A DNA stretch of 57,500 nucleotides from Paulinella micropora (Eukaryota; Cercozoa; Imbricatea; Euglyphida; Paulinellidae), in contig WBZZ01003596.1 of NCBI GenBank assembly GCA_019918135.1, forward strand, positions 95,001-152,500, written 5' to 3'. Position numbers and translations under genes: made by a program. Of the stretch, positions 41,724 through 54,010 are shown one piece after another. Under the pieces are notes generated by a model that saw only the letters and a program-made list of their open reading frames with translations, did not search any database and had not been told where the DNA came from. Each line of letters opens with the position of its first letter. Position 1 is the first letter of the stretch.

Positions 41724-44700
41724 TTGAAAAAACGACTGCTCGTATTTCTGCCAATTGATTTGCTTGGTCTTGTAGTATATTAAGTAAAAGTTTATTTTCT
41801 TTTTCTAAATTAACTACCTTTTCTGATAATTTTTGAACCGCTTTAATTAACGGGGCGATAAACTCGGAATAACCTATACCATAACCGACATCACCATTAT
41901 CAACACATTTAACATCTTCTGGATTAACACTCACACCTTTCAATTCGCATTCTTTTCTTTGCTTTGGACACGGAACCATAATTGTTTCTTTTATAAAACC
42001 GCCAAAATCTAGCCTATCTCTAATTCCTGTGCTATCAAACCCGTTCTTTGTTTCTTGTTGTCATCAATCATACGATAGCAGACTGGATTTAACTTATTAA
42101 TAAATCTAAGCCTAAGCATTCCTTTATATCTTCTTTTTTTCTCCTGTCTGAATATTGAATTGGATTAGACAATACCCATAATTGTCCATCACTTGCTTTC
42201 AAAGACATTAAAGCAGTATTTGCACTATTCTCCCATATGAACCCACTCGTTGAAGAATTATTCACTCTAAATCTAATAGCATAAGAAGTTAATCCTCCGC
42301 CTACTCCTCCTGCTGGTGCTGTTCCTCCACTTAATGATTTATTTGCTCCAGACTGAGACATATAAATCCCCCATGCTGAATCGCCAGTATCCCAAATAAA
42401 TATTCCGCGGTTACCACCCCCGTCTGTTTGTCCTTGAATTCCTATTTTCGCTCCATTAGTAGTTGTGGTCGTTAGCAAGCCAGAGTATGTAATCCCCGCA
42501 TTCGCAGTTAATAATCCCGCTGTGCTTATGTTCATCGCCTCAGTGAAAGATATATTGTTTCCAGCCGTTATTCCTGATTTATAATAAAAAGCGAGTTTGC
42601 CACCTTTTTGAATTAGAAAGCTTGAACCGCTGTGGCTTGATTTCCAGTTCGTGCCATCAAAATAAGCATCAAAACTTAAATTGACATTATCGTGTGCCCA
42701 GTTTAGTTGTTGAAATGTTGGATAAGCATCCGCCGTTGTTATTACCTGTATATGTGGCCCCGCGGGGTCGCTCGCCGTTCCATATAACTCTAATCCGCCT
42801 GTTGATCCTACTCCTTTTGTTGAGTTGCCTATGATTATTGGTTTGCCTAGTGCTGTTGTTATTTTATCGCTCGTTGTTAATGTTGTTGTTGATATACCCG
42901 CACTAGCCGTTATTAACCCTTTTGTCCATAAAGTCCCGTTTGCCCCATTCAATGACATTAACAATTGCTCATTAGAATTTCCCCACACAAAACCATCCGC
43001 CGAAGCAAAACCAGACCTAAATCTTATAGCAAAGCCTGAAATATCGTTGCCTGCAACCGCAGACCCTCCAGATAGACTTTTACCTGCCCCTGGCTGAGCC
43101 ATATAAATCCCCCATCCTGCGTTGTCTGTATCCCACAGAAATATACCCTGTCCATTTCCTCCATCTGCTTTATTTTGAATAGATAACTTGCAACCGCCAT
43201 CTGCTGTTAATAATCCGCTCACCGTTAATGTTGTTGTAGTCATGCCAGCAGTTGCCGTTAATGTAGTTCCCGTTATGGTTCCAGCACTTGTTATGTTGTT
43301 TGAGTTCATATCCAAAGCACCATAAAACCGCATACCACCAGCATGGTTAAAACGGACGATGTCAGACGAAGCACTTTTATTATCCAAAAGTTTTGAAATA
43401 TAAAGACCTGCTCCTTTTACATCAAATGCTACATTCGTGAATACATAACCTCTTTGGTTCGCGGTTCCACTTGTAGCGGTATTTAGAGTAAATAAGAAAT
43501 ATTGATAATCACCTGATGTCTGTGAAAAGAATATATCTCCTCCATTTTGGTTTAATATCCTCGCCCCATTATATGTTATATTTCCACCATTAATGATAGT
43601 GTGATTATTAAAATCGGCGTTGTTCGTTAAAGTTAGATATTTTATCGTAGTGCTCGTCCCGTTGTGTTTTACTTCCTGTTATGGTTTGGTCTGTTGTTAG
43701 TTTCACACAATTGTCATCCAGATATTGCCTATTTACCGCTTCATTCGCATTTTGTGGTGCTCCTAGATTAACGATCCGACTACTATTACAATCTAAGCCA
43801 GTAGCATTAAACCACGAAACAATCGTCCCGTCAATAATAAAACTTATTTTTTTGCAGAAATTTCAAAGTTGTAATATGTTGCAGTTTTCATATCCAAACT
43901 AGCAATAGAACCGATATTACTTGTAGAATTGAAAACGATAAATGTGCCCTTTGTTGTTGAATTGATTGAATTTCCAGTAATTTCCACACCACTGCTATAT
44001 GTCTTAATTCCTGCTATGGTTTGGTTTCCTGTTAGTTTCACATTTTGCCCGTCTTTTGTATCAACATAACTTTTATTTGCTCCATCTGTTGAAGCGGAAG
44101 GGTCGGCTAAGTTTGTTATTTTGTTGTTATTCAAACTTAATGTTGTTCCAGTTTCAGTTATAATTAAAGTATTACCTGAATATAACTCTACATACGAACC
44201 AGTTATTTGTATCGGATACCAAGTCGCTGTTGCTGTTTTTTGCGCTGCAATCATTCCTATTTTTGTATCAAAGGCTATGCCAATACCATCAAAATAGTAG
44301 GATTGGACGAACCACTTACTTCTAAAGTTGATGTAAATTTTTTATTCCCTGCTATGGTTTGGTCTCCTGTTAGTTTAACCGCCGAAGTATCAAGAACGGA
44401 AACATCCACACCATCAACAAGATTGACATTTGTTATGCTTTGGCTTTTCATATCAATCCCCGCACTCGCATTTATTATACTGCTGAATGTTGTAATACCC
44501 GCTATAGTTTGGTCTCCTGTTAGTTTGACCACCGAACCATCAACTGCGAGATTAGCGAGATTAATTCCATTATACGTAGAAGCCCCCGAAATAGCATAAC
44601 CATTCATATTTAGTCCTCCCGTCATACTAGCAGTGCCGTCTAATCTAAGAAAGGGTGGTGTGGTGTTTCTCCATTGCCCCGTGCTATAAATGAGTAATTG

Positions 44701-45390
44701 ATTATCTGCTGGGAAGCCTGATATTGTCACATCGCTGTGGCTATCTATGCTTCCACATGCTGAAACTTTATCATTATTATCTTGATGCTCAAATATCCAT
44801 TCATCAACATCTTTGGTATTTAGTAAATTAACTCCTGTTATATTCTTCCTTCCCATACTAATATTGCCGAATTCATCAACATTTATCGGAAATGTTTTAT
44901 TTACCCAGTTTATTGAATTATAAGTGAGATAACTATTCATCGCTATCGGCGCGGTTATAACCACATCTGAAAGTGTATCAATTGAACCAAGGGCTGTATT
45001 CTTCCATTTGCCTTCTACATCGTTGTAAGTTAAGTATTGTCCGCTCGCTTGTGCAAATAAGTTTGTGTCTATCAAATTATATAAACTGGTTTGGTGCGGA
45101 TTGGAAGTATTAGAGCGGTGTTGAGTTGAGGCTTTGACTTCGTCATTATCCCTTACTCGTTGCTCTGTATAGTATAAATTTTTTCCTTCTTTGATGTCTG
45201 TCGTTGATTTTAAAGCGAGACGTGTGTCAAATCGGCCGTCAGTGTAATAAAGATTTACGGGGTCAGCATCTTCTGGCACTCTGTCTGTGTTTAAGCCCAC
45301 TATGTTTGTGTTCGTTAAGTCTAAGTTTGCGATTGAAAGGCTGTCTGTCGGGATTTCTGACAAGCAGAGTAATGATTTATATTGCGACAT
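41713..45390 (-). pseudogene. Long S74 fibre (copy 1), frameshifted
   Basis: About 1225 codons from the ATG at 45390 (MSQYKSLLCLSEIPTDSLSI). Frames 44275-45390, 43844-44254, 42089-43387 and 41713-41979 each carry parts, with a poorly open section at 43390-43840. Fibre motifs: NLYYTDGRFDTRLAL, PHQTSLYNLIDTN, LTGDQTIAGIT and FIWDTGDSAWGIYMSQSGAN repeats. The S74 signature QYSDRRKKEDIKE lies near 42150, then GIGYSEFIAPLIKAVQKL and a coiled coil at the C-terminus. Frame breaks are the same in copy 2. Confidence 0.85.
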
Positions 45391-45466
45391 ATTATTTATA
45401 TTTATTAAATATTTAATTTTATTTTTGTTAAATTATAGCAACAAAGATTAAAAGCATATCTAAATT

Positions 45467-45966
45467 ATGCAGTCAAAGGAAGTATCAAAGGAAAATTGGA
45501 AGAAGGCTGTTCAAGCAAATAGAGAAAATGCTGAACGGCGAAAGGACGATTGGGCTCGCGAACGGCTCCGCAAGAAGGGGGAACTGAAAGATAAGACCAT
45601 AGATGAAATAATTGAAACTGATGCTGAGTTAAGTGTTGCTAAGGAAATACTGGCAAAACCCGAAATCGTAGAAGACGAAAGCGACAGCGACAGCGGAATT
45701 GATATGTCTGAGGTTATTGCTAATCATATGCTTAGAAAGATAAAAAAGAATGCTAAAAAGCCTAAGAAGAAAACCGCAAAGAAAGCATCACCACCCATGA
45801 AGCAAGAGAATGACAGCGAAGAAGAAAGTGAGAGTGAAGAAAGCGAAGATTATGAAACAACAGGCGGAAAACAGCGAGGTGGTAAAAAACGAAGTGAAAA
45901 ATATCAGTTAATGTATATAATACCACTCATAAAGAGAAGGTAAAAAGTCAAGAGGCTGATAAAGTA
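45467..45966 (+). pseudogene. Acidic/basic protein (copy 1), 3' end lost at duplication junction
   Basis: 158-codon frame starting MQSKEVSKENWKKAVQANRE, with acidic blocks (EDESDSDSGIDMSEVI; DSEEESESEESEDYE) and Lys-rich blocks. Near 45897 a shift hides the conserved SVNVYNTTHKEKV tail. The final codons are cut by the duplication junction at 45967. Confidence 0.6.
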
Positions 45967-46519
45967 TTATCCATACTGCGATCCAATGAGACCCTGCTTG
46001 CTTGTGATTGTCCAAATTCATAATAAATCCATATCGCTTTCTGCTTCCTGGTTTCAACTTGTTGATTTCATCGCTTGCTATCGCTCCGAGATACCATCCA
46101 TATTTTTTCATTATGTCGTCTATTTCATTAGTCATTAAACCGCGACTCTCACCGAGTTGCTGTGGCTGTTGCTCGTTATCTCCAACTGGTTGGAGATTTG
46201 GTGGTTGCTGTGGCTCTGGTTGCTGTGGCTCTGGTTGCTGTGGCTCCGCAGAACTTGTGCTCGGGGGTGGTGCTACATACGTCGGTTGTGTCTCCGCTGG
46301 TTGTGGATTTGTCATTTCAAATATAAGTTGTTTAGCATCTGGAGAATTTTCAAAACGTGGTGGGTCTATTGGCGATAGAGTGCTATTTACAGGAGTTTTT
46401 TTTTCTTCATTCTTTTTGCTTTCATTTTTAGCAATCATTTTTGTTGTAAATTGTTCTAGTTTATCCCATCCATCTTCTGCCGATGATATGTTTTCAGTGA
46501 TTTTTGTGTGTATAACCAT
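45967..46519 (-). pseudogene. Protease (copy 2), C-terminally truncated
   Basis: Identical to 37935-38487 in protein up to GSHWIAVWI, then fused to about 18 codons read from the end of the acidic gene (stop at 45908). It keeps His178 but lacks Asp196 and the catalytic Cys241, so it cannot be active. Confidence 0.9.
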
Positions 46520-47377
46520 CTCTTTAAACTAGTGGCGTAGTCGTTTGAACCTTTGTTTTTTATTATAGGGATATTAATGCCTGCTTTTTTAAGGTGATTT
46601 ATTATTGTATTATTTTTCATTTTTTTGACACGTTTTTTTCTCGTTTTCTCAGAGAACATTTTATCAATAATTCTTCGTCTCTTTTCTTCTTCCAAATCTT
46701 TTTCTTGTTTATTTACTTTGTCAGTTCTATCAGTTATTTTTGGGGAAGATGTAGTTGCGGTTTTCTTTGGTTTATTTATAGTTGAAGGGGGATTCGGTTT
46801 CGCTATAATCGGCTGTGCAACTGGAGCCGTCAATAATCCCTGTCTATGTCGTTGTTCTGCCTGTAGTTCCTGAATAAGTCGTTGTTCCTTCTTCTGTTCC
46901 CTAGACTTTTCTTCCTGTCTTTCCTTAATCTCCGCCAGTTGTCTTTTATGATCCCTATTCATTATTTCATTTAGTTCCTTAGTATCTGTTTTGATTTTTC
47001 TTTCTAGCCTCTTCTTCTCCTCTTCTAAATCCTCTCGTTTCTTCTTTTCCTTTTCTTCCTCGTCATGTATTAACTCATATTTCTTTTGTAAGTTGCTTTG
47101 TATCTGGTTTTGGTTCTCGTGTTCAAGACGATTGAAATCAGATTTGATTATTTTTTCCCTTGGCTTGCGACTAGCCCTTTGCGACTTTGGCTTATTACCA
47201 ATATATTTCATAAAAAGTTTAACGATTTGTAATGTGCTTAAATCATTTTGTTTTCTTACCAAAATTAAGATAATATTTTTTACCCTTCTGGATAATATAA
47301 GGACTCCCGCTCTTATTCCTATACACTCGTGGTGGTCTTACCTTAGCCTTTTTCTTATTAATCTTTTTAGCAACCAT
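46456..47377 (-). pseudogene. Coiled-coil protein (copy 2)
   Basis: Copy of 38424-39345 with the same extra A that separates the first ~40 codons (ATG at 47377) from the main frame 46456-47262. Confidence 0.6.
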
Positions 47378-47442
47378 TGTATATATTAACAAAAAAATAT
47401 TTCTAATATTTTAGAATTTGAAACACATGTCTCTCATAACTA

Positions 47443-47754
47443 TCAGCGAAACTTTACAGCACCTCCTCGTTGCTTACCATATCCGAGTTTTGATGCTGTA
47501 GCACTAACACTACCTGCGTAAGGCACCCCAATGCTACTCAATGCCCCCGCAGTTCTAGAGATTACCTTATTATCGCGAAGGAATTTATTAACAGCCAAGG
47601 CCGTTTTTCCGACCTTTGCCCAGTTAATCTTTCCTCCCTTTTGACCACATCCCTTCTTCTTAGTTTTCTTTTCCCCTCCCTTCTGTGGCATTGATGGATT
47701 GTATCCGATGTTATATCCTGATGGTTGTGAAATTATCACTGGTGATACTGGCAT
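47443..47754 (-). CDS. pX/pVI-like small basic virion protein (copy 2)
   Basis: Identical in protein to 39411-39722; intact. Confidence 0.65.
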   Translation of the reverse strand: MPVSPVIISQPSGYNIGYNPSMPQKGGEKKTKKKGCGQKGGKINWAKVGKTALAVNKFLRDNKVISRTAGALSSIGVPYAGSVSATASKLGYGKQRGGAVKFR

Positions 47755-47783
47755 ATATAATACAGAAAAATAATTAATTAAAA

Positions 47784-47968
47784 GATATTAAAAAATCCAC
47801 ACTCTCATCCAATGTTGAATTTTAAATGAAAATCAACATAACGCTCATTTTCGTGTGTTTTTTAAATATCGGTGTTGCTTTAATGGTTTCGATGTTTGAC
47901 AAATATCTCAAACAAGTTTGAGATTACGAGTATGAGTGAAACGAATGAGAGTGAAATTGTCAAACATC
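47784..47968. repeat. Two intergenic palindromes (copy 2)
   Basis: Duplicates of 39752-39838 and 39859-39936. Confidence 0.75.
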
Positions 47969-48787
47969 ATTATTTAATCTGAAGTTGAAGTTTTTGCGGA
48001 GTTCATCATCAACACTTGAAACATAAAGAAAATTAAATCGTTCCTTTGTAGCCTCGTGATACTTTTGAAGAAAGTAATCACAATCAAAAGATAAGTCTAA
48101 GTGTTTATACACGAGTTCCATTTTATCCTGAGACTGGCCTGGAAAGATTAACAAATCATCTAACTGCTTAATTGCTTCTGGTCGTAGGTCATTCAGATAC
48201 TGGCTTGACATAATCACCTTACTTTTATAGTGTCTGTTCTTTTTTAATAAATCGCTCACAGACTTATCTCTTAAACCGCTCCCTAAATCATCCAAAACAA
48301 AAACAACCTCTGGAGAAATATACTTACTTGGTCTCTCTTTCTTCTCACCTCCTTCTTCTTTTTTCTTTTCCTTTCCAAAGTATAAAAATTGTGGTTTCTC
48401 TATTTCTTCTTCATCTTTGATTTCTCCTTCGTGCATATCTCCATCTTGATGGAGATTTTTGTCAAGTTCATAATCAATGACATTAACACCATCTGATTTA
48501 AGAAAGGTGTATATTGCCATTGGGTTTCCCCTGTTCTTAAAGTGCTTAACCATTGCTTTATAAATGTAGTCCTTGTGAATTGTTGAAGCAATAATGACAA
48601 TACGGGTTTTTCTGTCTGTAGTCCGTTTCAGTATTTCAAAGAGTGCTGTCGTTTTCCCGCTTTTCTTACGGGCGAGTAGAAATATATTGGCATACGGCTC
48701 ATTAAATAATTTATAACCTTTTGCTTTTTTATTTCCATCGCCCTCTTGTTTTACTGGCTTCACCTTAATGCTATTAATCTTCTCCAT
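47960..48787 (-). CDS. Packaging ATPase (copy 2)
   Basis: Same 275 residues as 39928-40755, with Walker A and B intact. The element therefore has two complete ATPase genes. Confidence 0.9.
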   Translation of the reverse strand: MEKINSIKVKPVKQEGDGNKKAKGYKLFNEPYANIFLLARKKSGKTTALFEILKRTTDRKTRIVIIASTIHKDYIYKAMVKHFKNRGNPMAIYTFLKSDGVNVIDYELDKNLHQDGDMHEGEIKDEEEIEKPQFLYFGKEKKKEEGGEKKERPSKYISPEVVFVLDDLGSGLRDKSVSDLLKKNRHYKSKVIMSSQYLNDLRPEAIKQLDDLLIFPGQSQDKMELVYKHLDLSFDCDYFLQKYHEATKERFNFLYVSSVDDELRKNFNFRLNNDV

Positions 48788-48796
48788 TGTATATTA

Positions 48797-49156
48797 TTAC
48801 CCGACGAATTCCAAACACACAACAATTCGTCCCGCTAAATTTCCTGTATCAATATTTCCGCTGTCGGTTTCAAGGACTTTAAATGTATATTGTCCGTCTG
48901 TCCAATTTACTAAACCTAAATTATAACTAAGGTTTGAAATGTTTGCTATATTACTATCTGCAAATGTGCCGATAATTCCAATTCTGTCCATATAAAGAGT
49001 TCTGGTTTTGGTTTCCGTCTGGTCGTTCGTATAATGAATAAACTTAACATTCATTTTGGTCGGTGTGAATGACATTTGAATATTTTTATTAAATGTTTTG
49101 CTTCCAACAAAATCATTGCTCAGAAAAACAATCTTTTGGTATTTATAGTCAGCCAT
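48797..49156 (-). CDS. Conserved 119-residue protein (copy 2)
   Basis: Identical in protein to 40765-41124, with the same overlapping divergent start. Confidence 0.75.
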   Translation of the reverse strand: MADYKYQKIVFLSNDFVGSKTFNKNIQMSFTPTKMNVKFIHYTNDQTETKTRTLYMDRIGIIGTFADSNIANISNLSYNLGLVNWTDGQYTFKVLETDSGNIDTGNLAGRIVVCLEFVG

Positions 49157-49412
49157 GATTATATTACTGATAATAAACTTTTTAATAACAAAAATATTTT
49201 CGCGAACTGCCTGCGACTTTTATAGCAGAGCAAATCAAACAAAACGAGATGCGTGTGTTTACTGTATAAAGCAAGGAATAGAAACTAAATTTAAATGTGT
49301 GTATAAGCCTATGAGTGATTGGTGTGTTAGTTTTGATGAAGCCCTGCCTTTAATGTGTGCGGGTGATAATAGATGGTATATGACACATACCTATGAATGT
49401 TCATTTCTTTGA
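49155..49412 (+). CDS. Small Cys-rich secreted or membrane protein (copy 2)
   Basis: Identical in protein to 41123-41380. Confidence 0.65.
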   Translation: MIILLIINFLITKIFSRTACDFYSRANQTKRDACVYCIKQGIETKFKCVYKPMSDWCVSFDEALPLMCAGDNRWYMTHTYECSFL

Positions 49413-49755
49413 ACTAGAAGGCGATGGAAGGCAAATTGCTATGAGTAAGGTCAAAATTCCGACATAAGTATTAGCAACCTCACAAGGTAAGTTCTTTTCA
49501 GATAGCCTCACGATACAAAGGGTTATACTGGCAATAATGATACCCATTTGAAATAAGTATTTAATAAGTCGGCTGTCAGTTGGTCTGTTTTTTATACAAC
49601 AACAATTCCAGTTATCTTCCAATTCGTGCTCTATATTTTTTTTCCTCAGTCTTTAGTTCTACTTCAAGAACACGAGACTTTAATTCTGGAGTTAGTTCGC
49701 CATCCATATCCATAATAGGTGGTGGTCTGTGAAGTCTGGTTGTATTATTTGACAT
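49401..49755 (-). pseudogene. Small membrane protein (copy 2)
   Basis: Duplicate of 41369-41723 with the same poly-A phase change. Confidence 0.55.
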
Positions 49756-52700
49756 TTGAAAAAACGACTGCTCGTATTTCTGCCAATTGATTTGCTTGGT
49801 CTTGTAGTATATTAAGTAAAAGTTTATTTTCTTTTTCTAAATTAACTACCTTTTCTGATAATTTTTGAACCGCTTTAATTAACGGGGCGATAAACTCGGA
49901 ATAACCTATACCATAACCGACATCACCATTATCAACACATTTAACATCTTCTGGATTAACACTCACACCTTTCAATTCGCATTCTTTTCTTTGCTTTGGA
50001 CACGGAACCATAATTGTTTCTTTTATAAAACCGCCAAAATCTAGCATATCTCTAATTCCTGTGCTATCAAACCCGTTCTTTGTTTCTTGTTGTCATCAAT
50101 CATACGATAGCAGACTGGATTTAACTTATTAATAAATCTAAGCCTAAGCATTCCTTTATATCTTCTTTTTTTCTCCTGTCTGAATATTGAATTGGATTAG
50201 ACAATACCCATAATTGTCCATCACTTGCTTTCAAAGACATTAAAGCAGTATTTGCACTATTCTCCCATATGAACCCACTCGTTGAAGAATTATTCACTCT
50301 AAATCTAATAGCATAAGAAGTTAATCCTCCGCCTACTCCTCCTGCTGGTGCTGTTCCTCCACTTAATGATTTATTTGCTCCAGACTGAGACATATAAATC
50401 CCCCATGCTGAATCGCCAGTATCCCAAATAAATATTCCGCGGTTACCACCCCCGTCTGTTTGTCCTTGAATTCCTATTTTCGCTCCATTAGTAGTTGTGG
50501 TCGTTAGCAAGCCAGAGTATGTAATCCCCGCATTCGCAGTTAATAATCCCGCTGTGCTTATGTTCATCGCCTCAGTGAAAGATATATTGTTTCCAGCCGT
50601 TATTCCTGATTTATAATAAAAAGCGAGTTTGCCACCTTTTTGAATTAGAAAGCTTGAACCGCTGTGGCTTGATTTCCAGTTCGTGCCATCAAAATAAGCA
50701 TCAAAACTTAAATTGACATTATCGTGTGCCCAGTTTAGTTGTTGAAATGTTGGATAAGCATCCGCCGTTGTTATTACCTGTATATGTGGCCCCGCGGGGT
50801 CGCTCGCCGTTCCATATAACTCTAATCCGCCTGTTGATCCTACTCCTTTTGTTGAGTTGCCTATGATTATTGGTTTGCCTAGTGCTGTTGTTATTTTATC
50901 GCTCGTTGTTAATGTTGTTGTTGACATACCCGCACTAGCCGTTATTAACCCTTTTGTCCATAAAGTCCCGTTTGCCCCATTCAATGACATTAACAATTGC
51001 TCATTAGAATTTCCCCACACAAAACCATCCGCCGAAGCAAAACCAGACCTAAATCTTATAGCAAAGCCTGAAATATCGTTGCCTGCAACCGCAGACCCTC
51101 CAGATAGACTTTTACCTGCCCCTGGCTGAGCCATATAAATCCCCCATCCTGCATTGTCTGTATCCCACAGAAATATACCCTGTCCATTTCCTCCATCTAC
51201 TTTATTTTGAATAGATAACTTGCAACCGCCATCTGCTGTTAATAATCCGCTCACCGTTAATGTTGTTGTAGTCATGCCAGCAGTTGCAGTTAATGTAGTT
51301 CCCGTTATGGTTCCAGCACTTGTTATGTTGTTTGAGTTCATATCCAAAGCACCATAAAACCGCATACCACCAGCATGGTTAAAACGGACGATGTCAGACG
51401 AAGCACTTTTATTATCCAAAAGTTTTGAAATATAAAGACCTGCTCCTTTTACATCAAATGCTACATTCGTGAATACATAACCTCTTTGGTTCGCGGTTCC
51501 ACTTGTAGCGGTATTTAGAGTAAATAAGAAATATTGATAATCACCTGATGTCTGTGAAAAGAATATATCTCCTCCATTTTGGTTTAATATCCTCGCCCCA
51601 TTATATGTTATATTTCCACCATTAATGATAGTGTGATTATTAAAATCGGCGTTGTTCGTTAAAGTTAGATATTTTATCGTAGTGCTCGTCCCGTTGTGTT
51701 TTACTTCCTGTTATGGTTTGGTCTGTTGTTAGTTTCACACAATTGTCATCCAGATATTGCCTATTTACCGCTTCATTCGCATTTTGTGGTGCTCCTAGAT
51801 TAACGATCCGACTACTATTACAATCTAAGCCAGTAGCATTAAACCACGAAACAATCGTCCCGTCAATAATAAAACTTATTTTTTTGCAGAAATTTCAAAG
51901 TTGTAATATGTTGCAGTTTTCATATCCAAACTAGCAATAGAACCGATATTACTTGTAGAATTGAAAACGATAAATGTGCCCTTTGTTGTTGAATTGATTG
52001 AATTTCCAGTAATTTCCACACCACTGCTATATGTCTTAATTCCTGCTATGGTTTGGTTTCCTGTTAGTTTCACATTTTGCCCGTCTTTTGTATCAACATA
52101 ACTTTTATTTGCTCCATCTGTTGAAGCGGAAGGGTCGGCTAAGTTTGTTATTTTGTTGTTATTCAAACTTAATGTTGTTCCAGTTTCAGTTATAATTAAA
52201 GTATTACCTGAATATAACTCTACATACGAACCAGTTATTTGTATCGGATACCAAGTCGCTGTTGCTGTTTTTTGCGCTGCAATCATTCCTATTTTTGTAT
52301 CAAAGGCTATGCCAATACCATCAAAATAGTAGGATTGGACGAACCACTTACTTCTAAAGTTGATGTAAATTTTTTATTCCCTGCTATGGTTTGGTCTCCT
52401 GTTAGTTTAACCGCCGAAGTATCAAGAACGGAAACATCCACACCATCAACAAGATTGACATTTGTTATGCTTTGGCTTTTCATATCAATCCCCGCACTCG
52501 CATTTATTATACTGCTGAATGTTGTAATACCCGCTATAGTTTGGTCTCCTGTTAGTTTGACCACCGAACCATCAACTGCGAGATTAGCGAGATTAATTCC
52601 ATTATACGTAGAAGCCCCCGAAATAGCATAACCATTCATATTTAGTCCTCCCGTCATACTAGCAGTGCCGTCTAATCTAAGAAAGGGTGGTGTGGTGTTT

Positions 52701-53422
52701 CTCCATTGCCCCGTGCTATAAATGAGTAATTGATTATCTGCTGGGAAGCCTGATATTGTCACATCGCTGTGGCTATCTATGCTTCCACTCGCTGAAACTT
52801 TATCATTATTATCTTGATGCTCAAATATCCATTCATCAACATCTTTGGTATTTAGTAAATTAACTCCTGTTATATTCTTCCTTCCCATACTAATATTGCC
52901 GAATTCATCAACATTTATCGGAAATGTTTTATTTACCCAGTTTATTGAATTATAAGTGAGATAACTATTCATCGCTATCGGCGCGGTTATAACCACATCT
53001 GAAAGTGTATCAATTGAACCAAGGGCTGTATTCTTCCATTTGCCTTCTACATCGTTGTAAGTTAAGTATTGTCCGCTCGCTTGTGCAAATAAGTTTGTGT
53101 CTATCAAATTATATAAACTGGTTTGGTGCGGATTGGAAGTATTAGAGCGGTGTTGAGTTGAGGCTTTGACTTCGTCATTATCCCTTACTCGTTGCTCTGT
53201 ATAGTATAAATTTTTTCCTTCTTTGATGTCTGTCGTTGATTTTAAAGCGAGACGTGTGTCAAATCGGCCGTCAGTGTAATAAAGATTTACGGGGTCAGCA
53301 TCTTCTGGCACTCTGTCTGTGTTTAAGCCCACTATGTTTGTGTTCGTTAAGTCTAAGTTTGCGATTGAAAGGCTGTCTGTCGGGATTTCTGACAAGCAGA
53401 GTAATGATTTATATTGCGACAT
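49745..53422 (-). pseudogene. Long S74 fibre (copy 2)
   Basis: Duplicate of 41713-45390, differing by a few substitutions (for example Ser for Cys in SASGSIDSHSD near 52790, Val for Ala in QNKVDGGNG, Met for Ile in TASAGMSTTT). It is broken at the same places, showing the decay came before the duplication. Confidence 0.85.
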
Positions 53423-53498
53423 ATTATTTATATTTATTAAATATTTAATTTTATTTTTGTTAAATTATAGCAACAAAGATTAAAAGCATATCTAAATT

Positions 53499-54010
53499 AT
53501 GCCGTCAAAGGAAGTATCAAAGGAAAATTGGAAGAAGGCTGTTCAAGCAAATAGAGAAAATGCTGAACGGCGAAAGGACGATTGGGCTCGCGAACGGCTC
53601 CGCAAGAAGGGGAACTGAAAGATAAGACCATAGATGAAATAATTGAAACTGATGCTGAGTTAAGTGTTGCTAAGGAAATACTGGCAAAACCCGAAATCGT
53701 AGAAGACGAAAGCGACAGCGACAGCGGAATTGATATGTCTGAGGTTATTGCTAATCATATGTAGAAAGATAAAAAAGAATGCTAAAAAGCCTAAGAAGAA
53801 AACCGCAAAGAAAGCATCATCACCCATGAAGCAAGAGAATGACAGCGAAGAAGAAAGTGAGAGTGAAGAAAGCGAAGATTATGAAACAACAGGAGGAAAA
53901 CAGCGAGGTGGTAAAAAACGAAGTGAAAAATATCAGTTAATGTATATAATACCACTCATAAAGAGAAGGTAAAAAGTCAAGAGGCTGATAAAGTATTTCT
54001 TAAATTTTAA
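53499..54010 (+). pseudogene. Acidic/basic protein (copy 2), full 3' end
   Basis: ATG at 53499. A one-base loss near 53612 and a two-base loss near 53761 break the frame. The conserved tail (SVNVYNTTHKEKV, ending VFLKF) is present in the third phase and stops at 54008-54010. The stop and the integrase start overlap as TAATG, suggesting coupled arrangement. Confidence 0.6.

Larger units (their letters stand above)
37935..45966. repeat. Tandem duplication, copy 1 (8,032 bp)
   Basis: The segment from the middle of the protease gene to the end of the acidic gene is repeated head-to-tail at 45967-53997. All gene coordinates differ by 8032, dropping to 8029 after three lost bases in the acidic gene. 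Only about ten substitutions are apparent. The junction at 45967-45968 shares two T bases with both parental ends. Confidence 0.95.
45967..53997. repeat. Tandem duplication, copy 2
   Basis: Head-to-tail repeat of 37935-45966. It shares copy 1's frameshifts in the fibre, coiled-coil and membrane genes, and adds two of its own in the acidic gene (one base lost near 53612, two near 53761). Confidence 0.95.

Noticed and set aside
45967..53997. A third independent Polinton in the middle of the window
   Set aside because: It is a near-identical head-to-tail copy of 37935-45966 without its own inverted repeats, polymerase or integrase, so a tandem duplication.
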